From Escallonia rubra (Eukaryota > Streptophyta > Magnoliopsida > Escalloniales > Escalloniaceae): 64,000 nucleotides of DNA. A program made the position numbers and the translations under genes. Below the pieces are notes generated by a model that was given only the letters and a program-made list of their open reading frames with translations, had not been told where the DNA came from and ran no database searches. The stretch spans positions 186,001 through 250,000 of the forward strand of contig JAVXUO010000053.1 in assembly GCA_033065855.1 (NCBI GenBank). The letters are read 5' to 3'. Positions 25,256 to 35,903 of this stretch are shown piece after piece (position 1 is the stretch's first letter; every line of letters begins with the position of its first letter).

Positions 25256-25564
25256 TTGGTATTAACTAAAAAAGAATATCATCCGGCTCGTCAGCTATTG
25301 AAACAAAAGCAAGAACTGCTTCTAAAGCAAAAGAGTGAATTGACTAACCTAACTCTTAACCCTGAGTTCGCACTCAATTCAGTATCAGGAAAAGATTATT
25401 GTATTGTAGAACTTCAATATTCGCTGGCCAAAAGGGGAAAAAATGGTGTCTTTAAAAAGAAATTGAAAAATTGCTTACCTAGACAAAAATATAACGTCCA
25501 AGTAAGCAATTACTTGGTAACCTTTTCCCAGTTTTGGATTCATAATATCCATAGGGATTATTAG
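25256..25564 (+). other. Open frame of about 100 residues, unknown
   Basis: The frame reads TKKEYHPARQLLKQKQELLL, a leucine/lysine-rich possible helix, then a segment with VSGKDYCIVELQYSLAKRG and KLKNCLPRQKYNVQV. The sequence is not low-complexity and differs in texture from the noncoding flanks. A codon-like frame starts just after a CT-rich stretch (25080-25230). I do not recognise it. It could be an organelle-derived fragment or a transposon gene piece. No promoter or splice context supports it as a host gene. Confidence 0.25.
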
Positions 25565-25918
25565 CGGAGTTTTAAATTTGACTTAATTAGCTTAATTTCT
25601 GGAATATATAATGGAAAAAACTAAGAGGCATAAATAGATAAAAGTTTTAAAACGAAAGAGTTTCATGAGTGTATTATTATCTCTAGAATTTTGAACTTGA
25701 CCTGAAAAAATTACTTGAAAAGTAAGCTGCCATGGATAAAAGAAATGTTAAAATGGGAAAGAGTTTGATTGGAATGTCCAAATGATGGAGTAAGAACGAT
25801 TTAGAACACGTCCAAGAAGAGGAGAGACAAAATGTATACATTTTGATTGGTCATATCACAAATGGCAAATGTAGAGCGATGCCACATAGGAGAGAGGGGT
25901 AATGGAGGTTGGTTATGC

Positions 25919-25926
25919 TCTCTCTA

Positions 25927-25973
<47 letters not shown>
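25919..25973. repeat. (CT)n(TA)n microsatellite
   Basis: CT repeats pass into TA repeats. The sequence just right of it contains CTAATGGACGGCTATGATC, loosely like the ATGGACGGCCAGATC block of the microsatellite-bound element at 46573. Confidence 0.85.
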
Positions 25974-25975
<2 letters not shown>

Positions 25976-26179
25976 ACAGTCAGTGCTAGAAAAGTTTTTA
26001 TTTTTCCAGCTGTAACCCGGTAATCCACGTTGCTAATGGACGGCTATGATCTTTTTTTTTTTTTAGCCCACTTTCCAGAACCCTAAAGAGGGGCGATCAA
26101 TTCGCATTCCAAATTACCACTCGCATAACATGAAAGTGACCAAGTTCCCAAGTAGATTAATGGGAGATAGGAACCACCA

Positions 26180-26440
26180 AACTTCAACCGTCACCACCAC
26201 AACATAAATCAACATTCACAACATCATAGCTGCCACCATACAAGACCTCTACCACCACACAAGACCTCCACCACCATGCTACCATCATCCAGAACTTCGC
26301 AAGGTGCCATTGGCTATGGGGTTGGTATAAATCAACATTGCCCCTGCCACCATACAACACATCCACCACCCTATTGCCATCGTCCAAAAGTCCAACCACC
26401 AGTATGATTACCACCTAAGACCACCACATCCACCGTACTA
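26180..26440. repeat. CCACC-rich degenerate repeat
   Basis: Irregular repeats of CACCAC, GCCACCATACAA and related words. It shows no clear gene; the minus-strand frame is low-complexity. Similar cassettes lie at about 18970, 30560, 40300, 48280 and 53970. Confidence 0.5.
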
Positions 26441-26900
26441 ATACAAAGGTCTCTCTCTTTCTCACTCGCATGCACGCGAGCACTAGCGCACACACGCACC
26501 CCAAAATTAAATTCAATCAAAGGGGGTGATGAATTTGAGGATTCAAGGTGGTGATGCGTTAGAGGTGAGGTGGCATGTCACCGTTGGCAATGGCGCCAAG
26601 AGGTGGCAAACAATAACAACTTAGGGGTGACGGCGAGTCTGTAATCAAACCAACTACCTCGACCGCCATACCCACCTCCACCTCTGGTCATAAAATTTGT
26701 TATAGCCTGATCCATAAAATCTAGAGAGAGAGATGTTAAAAAAAGAAGAGGTAAAAGAAAGGTGAGGGCAGAATTGGAAGAAACACTAACCACCCATCTT
26801 TATCAGTTAGTTGAATTTTTTTTAAAAATAGCATGTCACCCGTCCATTCGCGACTTACACGGCTTAGATGCGCTGGAAAAATTGCAAAAATTCCAATGCT

Positions 26901-26920
26901 CTGTGTGTGTGTGTGTGTGT
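26901..26920. repeat. (TG)n microsatellite
   Basis: TG run that ends four bases before the rbcL fragment. Confidence 0.9.
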
Positions 26921-26924
26921 CTAG

Positions 26925-27320
<396 letters not shown>

Positions 27321-27343
27321 TATATATATATATATATATATGT

Positions 27344-27475
27344 GGGAGCTGATCCGTTGCTAGCGCTAGCACCGTCCGCTACATAATGTAGCGGACGGTA
27401 AATTATCGTCCGCTACATTATGTAGCGGACGGCAAAACAGCGCTAGCAACGTGCTAGCGCTAGCAATGGATCACG

Positions 27476-27479
<4 letters not shown>
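27344..27479. mobile_element. Microsatellite-bound palindromic element, family 1, copy A
   Basis: A 136-bp element lies between TA runs. Ends are GGGAGCTGATCCGTTGC and GCAATGGATCACGACCC, imperfect inverted repeats, followed inward by GCTAGCGCTAGC. The centre holds two copies (from 27374 and 27408) of a near-perfect palindrome with core CCGCTACATAATGTAGCGG. It has no coding capacity. The whole element could fold into a long hairpin. Confidence 0.85.

Positions 27480-27480
<1 letters not shown>

Positions 27481-27540
<60 letters not shown>
27481..27540. repeat. (TA)n microsatellite between elements A and B
   Basis: A 60-bp uninterrupted TA run separates two family 1 elements. Confidence 0.95.
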
Positions 27541-27542
<2 letters not shown>

Positions 27543-27886
27543 CGTTACTCGCGCAGGCAACCAACTTAAGGTAAGTTGTTAGCGCCATTTACCCGACCAT
27601 CCATTGCGGATGGATGGGCCAAATTTATTTTTTATTAAGTAAACTTCATGTAGCGGACGGTGAAAATTACGACACTACCCCCCCCCCCCCCCCCCAATTT
27701 GCCTGCGAATCTCACCGACTCATTTAATACCTTTAAGTCATTTTGGTGAAAATCACCGTCCGCTACATAATGTAGCCCTTTTCTTTTTTTAAAGTTAGAT
27801 CTAATCTATCCATTCACTACGGATGGATGCCCAGATGGCGTTGACAACTTATTTAAGTTGCCTGCAGGGACAAGAGATCACGACTC
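27541..27886. mobile_element. Microsatellite-bound palindromic element, family 1, copy B
   Basis: A larger and more diverged copy lies between a TA run and a run starting ATACACAC. Its inverted ends share GCAGGCAAC, AACTTAA and AAGTTGT blocks, followed inward by CATCCATT..GGATGGATG and TGTAGCGGACGGTG / CACCGTCCGCTACA. The right end GATCACGACTC corresponds to GATCACGACCC of copies A and C. A run of 16 or so C (about 27681) lies in the middle. It has no coding capacity. Confidence 0.7.
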
Positions 27887-27899
27887 AATACACACACAC

Positions 27900-28463
27900 A
27901 CTCACACACACAAATACTAGTAAAAATCACGTGCTTTGCACGAAAGTAGTGATTCGAAATAAAAAGGTCATAAACCTTAGTGAATAAAACAATTAAACTT
28001 AATTAGTACGACTACTTTAATTAAATCATAATAAGTATATTAATTACGAACTGCTAATCAAAAACTCGAAGTATGGAAAGTTTATTGAAGAAAATATGAT
28101 CTTACTTTTTCAAATGCAAGTTGCTATTGTCAATTACCACCAATATTCGTCACTTTTTATCATACTTAAAAAAAAAAAATTTGTCACATCAAGTACTATT
28201 AAGGAAGACCCTGATTGTTCTATGTTATAGCTTCTTACCTAAGGTACAGTGACATTGTATTTAGTTTTAAACATCTTCTATAAATGCTTTCAATAACAAA
28301 AGTAAAGAAAGTGTTTTATAGACAAATTGACACACATAAAATATAATATCAAAAGGTATATTTCAAAATTTTCCAATTTCTTGTAATATATTTCTATAAC
28401 ACTTATATAAGTCTAGAAACTGAAATCGAGGTGAAGTTTGAATTATAACTAAGTGATAATAAC
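27900..28463. other. No gene seen
   Basis: AT-rich sequence without recognisable coding. Confidence 0.5.
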
Positions 28464-29225
28464 CTAGGTTGCACAGACATGAACACTGTGTCTCGATACT
28501 GACACTGACACCGACACCGACCGAGATACCGGACATCGTAATTTCCAAAAAATCAAATTTTGGACACCGCTAAATTTTTTAATATATTTTCATTATTTAT
28601 ATATTTTTTATAAACATGTGTGTAATTAAAATAAACAATAAGTGGAGTAGCTTAATTTCGTTTAAAATAGATGAACAAGAAAGAAGGAAAAAAGACATGG
28701 GATTAAAGGCATGAAGGAGAGGTCTTAGACTGCGAGATAGGTCTGCAAAATGAGGTTGGAGAGGTTGATTTATCTTTCTCTAGACCGGTAAGCTTGAACG
28801 CTTACGGTAACAAAAAAGGAAGAAAAGAGATAAGAGAAAAAGAAGAAGGGTACCTTTGGCTGGAACCCGACGTGATCCTAAGGGGATGAAGCTCAGTTGT
28901 CCGTCTTCTTCGTCTTCTTTTCTCTTGGTCAGGCAGACAGAAGCGGCATAGAAGACAACTTAGAAGACAAAAGGTTTGGGTCGATTTGATCCGGGTTTGG
29001 CTTAAAAGTTCATTTCCAAAAAAAGCCCCAGATTAGACAATTATTACACTGACCCCGAAATAAGTTTGAAATAGTGTATTTTGGCGCATACGTGTAGACA
29101 CTTCTTCAAGATGTGTCCGACATAATGTCCAATAATTAAACAAAGTAAAAATAAAATAGGACACCGCTGAGAGGTGTCGGACACGTGTCCGGAGGTGTTG
29201 GTAAGTGTCGAACACCATACCTCAA
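28464..29225. repeat. Probable transposon with GTGTCGG/CCGACAC-rich ends
   Basis: The left part is rich in GACACTGACACCGACACCG, and the right part has GGTGTCGGACACGTGTCC and GTGTCGAACACC. Such facing GTGTC-rich ends are common in dispersed plant repeats. The termini and target duplication could not be fixed and there is no coding. Boundaries are approximate. Confidence 0.35.
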
Positions 29226-29860
29226 CCCATATGAGGTGTTGGGGCTTCCTAGATAATAACAAAAGTTTAAAATTTATAAACCAAAGTGTATCGTAGAAAG
29301 TAAAATGTCTGATGAAAAGGAGTTGCAACTAATAAATGTATAACAAATTTTATAGATTGAAAGGAGTTAGAGGCTTAAATTTTGCATCTTTGAAACTAAG
29401 AATAAATGAACTCAAGAGATCGATCTAACAGGCACTTATAAAAACTCATTTGCTTATGTAACAATTCTAGTAGCTATAGCTTTCAAGAATCTTCTTACAT
29501 TTTATATTATCCACTTTAAAAGTTTTCGCCATTTTTCCTATAACCATAGCAACTGAAGTAAAAAATATCATAACTTAGAACTCCATTTAAAACTTTTGGT
29601 ATCATTAATTATCCATCTTGTTTCTTTTGGTAGAGTGATGGCCGTTTATTGTAGCTACGGATGGTTGGGGGTCAAGATAGCCCCCCGTTGTATTTTATTT
29701 TGGAAATTATCTAATCTTATATCATTTTTATCTCTTATTTAAAGATTGAACTACAGAGCAAGTCCCTTTTCAATTTTCTTTAACTTAAGTTCCACATTTC
29801 AACTACAATTTGTCTAAAGCTACGCTTAATCTTAGTATTACCTTCTTTTATTCATGTAAA
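29226..29860. other. No gene seen
   Basis: AT-rich sequence without coding features. Confidence 0.45.
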
Positions 29861-29869
29861 TACTCTATA

Positions 29870-31093
29870 TGGATAATATCATTTATATCCCTCAGTTTAT
29901 GGGTAAATTACAGCCGAGGACACAAGTTTGTGTTTATATCAGTTATATCCGTTGACCACACGGAATACGGATGGCGTTAAATTTTTGTGTAAAATGACAT
30001 AATTGCCCTCTAGAACAAACCACTCATCTCTCTTCCCATTCTCTTTTTCTATCCCTTCTCAGACCCATCGAACCACCATTGTCATTCACCTTCTTCCACA
30101 TCCAATAACCATAACCACTACCAAGAAATTATATACTGATTCATTACTGCCATTCGCCACCACGGCACTAGACTTGCCATCCTTATTAATCCACTTAAAC
30201 TGTTTCTTTGGACCAAAATAATTAATTAAACCCCAAGTCTTCAAGAAAACAAATACCCTCCGAACCGAACCCACGTTTGCAATTATGTTCTTCCTGGCCT
30301 CTGTAAAGCTTATCCTTTCACCTAGGATTCTCCCTGAAACTTCTAATTATCAAGTTCCTGTAGTATTTGAAAACCTGGGGTTCTTAGACGTTGATATCCA
30401 GTCAAAAAACTCCGGCAAAAATTGGGACTCGCAGTCGTCCACTTCCTTCCACCAAAACCACCCTAAGAAGCATTGGCACCATACCCAGATCTCGGTATGG
30501 TGGATAAGGATGGAGATTTGGGTATGATGGTGGCAGATAGGAATGAAGATCTGGGAAATGTGCCGTGGTGGTGGTGGATCGAATATGTGATGAGTTTGGT
30601 GACTGGTGATTCCTCGTTGACTGGCTAGTTTATGACTGAAACGACGATGGTGGTGCGTATGGCTGGACTGATGGTGGTGGTGTGGGTGGGTATGGTGGTG
30701 GTTTTGGTTTTCGTGTTGGAGGTGACGCCGATGGTGGGACGACCGTGGAGGTCGTAGGTGGTGGCATTTTGTTTTGGAATTAGACATTAGAATTAGATAG
30801 AGATGGGAAGACATAATCAAGATTATGAGAGCGAGAAGAGAAGAAATGGAAAGAGAACAGAGAAAATGGGAAGGAAGAGGATATGTATAAAATATGTATT
30901 AGGGGTAATATTGTCATTTTCAAAATATGATATTACCACATTAGCAAAAACCGTTAGTTAGGGTCACAGAACCCTAACGGTGGTCATATATGATACAAAA
31001 TTTTAACATTTTGGATAAGAGTGCAAAATTTTAAAACTTGTGTCTTTGACTGTAATTTACCCCTAAACTCAGGGATATAAATGATATTATCCC
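29870..31093. mobile_element. Mutator-like element (MULE)
   Basis: The left end TGGATAATATCATTTATATC and the complement of the right end GGGATAATATCATTTATATC continue in parallel through CCCT, GGGTAAATTACAG and GACACAAGTTT for about 70 bp. The flanks tactctata (29861-29869) and tagactata (31094-31102) agree at 7 of 9 bases, a worn 9-bp duplication. No transposase is present. The interior has a T/C-rich half (30000-30300) and a GGTGG-rich half (30540-30770). Long frames there (30350-30820 minus) are low-complexity His/Pro/Ser-rich and not convincing genes. The interior may be captured host sequence. Confidence 0.7.
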
Positions 31094-31102
31094 TAGACTA
31101 TA

Positions 31103-32262
31103 GTCTATTCTAAAGCTCTCTTGATAGTTTACTCTATAGCTTTCTTTTGTTTTTACCTAGCATGACCTTTTTAATCTTAGTAGTACATAATAGATATAAT
31201 TTTGCATATATTTGCCACAAGACTTTTATTTTTGGCACAAATTTATGATAATACTACACCTACTCATCTAAAAAACCAATATATGTATGTTTGTGTGCAT
31301 CTTGAAATGTATACTACGAAATGAATTATGCAAATAAGACATGAGAAAATGGCTATGAATGAAGTAATCATAGTAATGTTCACAAACCTAACTTTTTCAC
31401 CCTATATACGTTCTCGCTAATCTAAATAAAAAATCCACAAAAGTTTATCAAGAATCGTTTCTTCCCCAGATCATTCACTGAACATTAATACCCGTATCGT
31501 CAAAATAAAACCAAAATGAAAAAAACTTACCAATGACCTAAGATTTACTGTTAAGAAAATCACAACAACCAATTGTTTTATCAAATTAAACAACAAGCAA
31601 CACATAAGTTCATCATAAAAGTTAAAAAAAAATAAGGCCTAGTCAAACATGTAGATATTCTGATTTGGTCATATGTCGGTAAGTTCAAGTTTGCAGCTAT
31701 ATGCAAAAGTTAATACAGTGCAATAGCCACTCCACCTTACAAAAAGATATAACAAAGAAACACGATAATATATGGACTTAGGACCGGTTCTCTAAAGACT
31801 AGAGGAGATTAAGGTGTTCTTTTTATCAATTTTGATGTTTGCAAGTTTTAATGTTAGGTTGTGATAAGCTTTCGTGAAAAAGAAGCATAAATTAAGATCA
31901 AATTTAAACGGTGGGGCTCGATCTGCCCTCATTTTGGTAATATTCATACTATTTTATCAACAACAATAAAATGTTAAAATTAAGCAAAAACTTATGTAAT
32001 TTAGCCTCACCGTTATAAACAAAACACCCTTTAATGTTTGTAAACCTTATAAATTTAGAAAGGGTATTCTAAAGGGAAAAAAAAAGTTTTAACTATTTAA
32101 CCTTTTGGGATCATTTTTGTACAGTATGACTAGATCAACAACTGTTTTGGTTAAATTTTTACTCTTTTGCCACGAAAAGATGCATTAGTAAACTTTTATT
32201 TTCTTTTCTAAAAAAATGCTTAAATTTAGTCAAAAATGTTGTAGTTTAGCCTCACCCTTATA
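31103..32262. other. No gene seen
   Basis: AT-rich sequence. Blocks such as CTTTTTATCAATTTT and TTTTTGGTTAAA recur loosely here and at 33420-33720. No coding was recognised. Confidence 0.45.
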
Positions 32263-32271
32263 AAAGTAAAA

Positions 32272-33403
32272 GGGGTAAATGCTCTTTGACCCTCTGTACT
32301 TTAGGGCGGTTACAATATGTGACACTCTAGTTTAAAAGGTTGAACTAAGCATCCCTGCACTCATCAAAACTAGGCAAAATGAACAATCATAATTGAGCTT
32401 GTTAAAATGTCACAATTACCCTTCTTTTAAACACAGCATTGGGTGAAGGGAGAATGGGGAGAAGAGCAAAGAGCAGTAAGGGCAGCGGCGCGGGGGCCGG
32501 GGGGAGATAAAAGGAATTGAAGGAACATGGGGATGTCGTCGACGGGGGGCTACCGACGTGAGATGCCGAAGGAAAGGTGGCGGTGCAAGGGGCGGCAGAG
32601 TGGGGCCGTTGCGGCTGCCGGGGCGAGGGAGAGAAGATGAAGGAAGAAAGGGTGGTTGGCGTCGTCGACGGGGGGAGGGGGGCTACCGACGTGAGATGCC
32701 GAAGGAAAGGTGGCGGTGCAAGGGGCGGCAGCGCAAGGCTGTTGCGATAGCGGGATCGGGAAGAGGAAGGAAGAGAGGGGGGTCAGAGTTACCGACGGAG
32801 GGAAAGGGGGCTACCGGCATAAAGTGGGGCACCGGCGTGATCTTTAAGGAGCTTAGGGGTTCTATAGGGGAAAAAGGGTTTGGGATGGGCATCGGTCAGG
32901 TCAGGTGGCAATAGACCAGGTCGGGTAGGTTTGGGTCGTTCTGTGGCTCTATGAGGAAAAGGAAGGGCGGTGGTTCGGGACGGGCACAGATCGTGGAGTA
33001 TGGGTTCCGGTTATGCCCACTAGATTTTTTAAATTGTATATATTTCAAAATTTCGAATTTTTTTTTTTTTTTTTTGGCCTTCAAAAGGAAGGGGGAGATG
33101 AAAAATATTTTTGGAAGATGTTGCTAAGGCCCCAAAAAAAAAGAGGAAGAGAGGAAAAAGGGGAGATGAAAAATATTTTGGCAAGTGTTTAGTATTTTAT
33201 TAGGTCAAAAGAGTACATTTGTCCTAAAAACACAGTTTTTGGGCACCAAATATTTTCTACACAAAAACTGTGTTAACGTGGATGGAAACCGTCTATTTTG
33301 CTCAGTTTTGATGAGTGCAGGGAGGTTTAGTTTAACTTTTTAAACTAGAGGGTGTCATATTGCAGCCGTCCTAAAGTATGGGAGGTCAAAGGGCATTTAC
33401 TCC
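32272..33403. mobile_element. Mutator-like element (MULE) with GC-rich interior
   Basis: Long inverted repeats (about 110 bp) start GGGGTAAATGCTCTTTGACC and, as the complement of the right end, GGAGTAAATGCCCTTTGACC. They continue through TACTTTAGG, CTCTAGTTTAAAA and CTGCACTCATCAAAACT. A perfect 9-bp target duplication aaagtaaaa flanks the element (32263-32271 and 33404-33412). The interior at 32440-32960 is GC-rich and contains a direct duplication of about 65 bp with GTGAGATGCCGAAGGAAAGG (near 32555 and 32690). The 118-residue frame at 32558 is Gly/Arg-rich and low-complexity. No transposase is present. Related interior sequence lies in the MULE at 54193. Confidence 0.9.
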
Positions 33404-33412
33404 AAAGTAAAA

Positions 33413-34800
33413 AGCTCCCTTACTATTTGTAAAGCTTAGTGCAGTTTTATGGAAAAAATATTTAGTCATTTAACCCATTGTGATCTTTTTATAAGGTGGG
33501 GCTAGATCCACTCTTTTTGGTTAAAGTTATACCTTTTTGTGACTAAAAGATACATTAGTGATCTTTTAAGTTCTTAAGCGTTAAAATGTTTAAATTTAAC
33601 CAAAAAGATTATAACTCATCTTTTTAAAATTCATAAAACCCTTAATTTTTAGAAATTTTTTAATTTTAAAAAAGACAATTGAAGAAAAGAATTGTTAAAC
33701 CATTTTAACCCCTTGCGTAACAAACTTTAAGAGTTTTCAACAAAAAAAAAAAAAAGAAGAAGAAAAAAGAATCATTCATCATTTGAGTTATCAATTGGAT
33801 TTTACCTGACCCTATCATCCCCAACAGTGGAATATACAAAAACAATAATCATATCAAGAACATATACCATGGTAATATTAGGTATTCCAAGTTATAGTGA
33901 ACCATATAGAGCCAATAAACATATAAAAAATATGTCATCATCTCATAAGGGTGTTCCAATAACTCTAATACAAATTTACGATTATTTATTTGCCATGACC
34001 CTAAAGTATAATTAGGATCACAATAGTATGATCTAACAATTCTTAGAAGTCATGTGATTATATATGCATTTCAAAAATGTTAAAAAAAATTCTAGTTTTA
34101 CGATAGCTGTCTTAAATCAGTATGTCTCTATTCAAAACCTAGAATTAATTTCTACGGTAATTTTAATATGCTAATATGTCTGTATTAAAACCAATATACA
34201 TGCACATTAATTCAAGGCGTTGTAACAACATATTAATGACAAAATTTTAATATGCTATCAACATAATTTTAATATGCTAATAGGAAAATTAATGACAAAA
34301 TATTAAATTCAGTTTAAAGTAAATATTGCGTTTTGTCTAAAAGGTTATAGAAAACTCTGTTATGTGTAAGTTGTTTTCATTGATCGAACTTGATATAGAA
34401 GATGTAGTAGCTCTAGGATAGTCTAGTTTTAATGTGAATGGAGATAGGTTTTGACAGAGTCTTTAGTCATTAGAGAGCATGCAGGAATTCAAAGGGCATT
34501 TTATAGGATTTCATAGGGATTTGTTTCTTTTTTTTATATAGTAAATATCAAAACAATCCTTAAATTTGATAAGAATATATGTCTTAATTGGGGTAGTTTA
34601 AGGAAAGAGGCTTGATACCCTATGAGAAGACAAAAACACCCTCATTTTTCAATAACACTCTAATCCAAAAAGGATATTTTATGAAGAAAAAAAAAGTTTT
34701 AGGATAAAAACACCCCTAGTCACCCCTAAACTTTTATGAAGATTTTCAATTAAAAAAGGACATTTAAAGGGGAAAAATGATTAGCCATTTAACCATGCCC
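33413..34800. other. No gene seen
   Basis: AT-rich sequence without coding features. Confidence 0.5.
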
Positions 34801-34845
34801 GTACTTTTATATATGTATAGATATAGATATAGATGTATCCATATG

Positions 34846-34879
34846 TATGTGTGTGTGTGTGTATGCGTGTGCGCGCGCT

Positions 34880-34912
<33 letters not shown>
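34846..34912. repeat. (GT)n/(TA)n compound microsatellite
   Basis: GT, GC and TA dinucleotide runs lead directly into the palindromic element at 34913. Confidence 0.9.
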
Positions 34913-35067
34913 GGGAGCTGATCCGTTGCTAGCGCTGGCAGGCTTGCCAGCGCTGTTTGCCGTCCGCTACATAATGTAGCGGACGTCAACTATCGTCCGC
35001 TACATTATGTAGCGGACGGCAAAACAGCGCTGGCAAGCCTGCCAGCGCTGGCAATGGATCACGACCC
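34913..35067. mobile_element. Microsatellite-bound palindromic element, family 1, copy C
   Basis: A 155-bp element lies between TA runs. Ends are GGGAGCTGATCCGTTGC and GCAATGGATCACGACCC, identical to copy A. Subterminal GCGCTGGCAGGCTTGCCAGC and its mirror are inserted where copy A has GCTAGCGCTAGC. The centre holds two copies of the CCGCTACATAATGTAGCGG palindrome (from 34962 and 34995). It has no coding capacity. Confidence 0.85.
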
Positions 35068-35240
35068 TATATATATATATATACACACTCACATTTATGT
35101 ATATGTATATATGCATATACATAGATGTATATGTACGTATGTATAAATATATGTATACGTATATGCATATGCATATGTACGTATATATACATATATGTAT
35201 ATAATGTATACATGTGTGTGTGTGTGTGTGTATACATATT
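35068..35240. repeat. TA/TG/ATGTAT-rich compound microsatellite
   Basis: Interleaved TA, TATG and GTATAC words, ending in a (GT)n run near 35215-35230. Confidence 0.75.
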
Positions 35241-35817
35241 TGTATGTATAAATCTAATATGTATTAGATTGGATTACCATCAATGTTCACCTGTGTGCTT
35301 TTCGATGGGAATAAAGTTCGAAAGCTAGAACAGATAAATTTTGGTTGCAAGAAGCTAGAACTCCTTGTATAACATAATCATGGTAGATAAATATGGCTAG
35401 TGGCATAGTATTAGTGACGCTAAAAGAATTGATGTTAAGATTAATTTGTTGCTTAAGGTGTTTATGAAATTGCAACTGAATATAATTAGCGATGATTATT
35501 GTGAAAATATATTGTCGGGAGATCGATATACTTGTACATAGTGGTGGTAAAGAGAAAAAAAAATGATGATACATGTTTATGATATTCACCCTAACCTAGT
35601 AACCTAGATTTTCTTCCGATGATCTGAATTTGCTTCCCAATCTTACGTTGTACAATTGCACTTTCAAAAGAGTAAAAAGTTTTTTAAGTTTAATGGCTTG
35701 ACATGAAGACGGGATTGTTTTACCATCTGATTTGACACATTAATCTAAGCTTCACAAAAAGAGATGGAAAATATTCAAGTTTTCTTCTAATTACTCGCAA
35801 AACAGTTTTGTTTAGCA

Positions 35818-35826
35818 TATATATAT
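35818..35826 (+). promoter_or_regulatory. Candidate TATA element upstream of the NLR gene
   Basis: A TATATATAT stretch lies about 80 bp before the NLR start codon. An acceptor-like cttcttttgcaag at about 35856-35868 lies between it and the ATG. A 5'-UTR intron, with the real promoter further upstream, is therefore an alternative. Confidence 0.3.
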
Positions 35827-35903
35827 GAGAACTGAAGTCCATTTTTAAACTTGTGTTTCTTCTTTTGCAAGGCCGAAGTCTGCTCCAAAAGAAAGAAATC
35901 ATA

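Noticed and set aside
30350-30820. 156-residue minus-strand frame, His/Pro/Ser-rich
   Set aside because: Low-complexity translation of a CCACC-type repeat inside a MULE.
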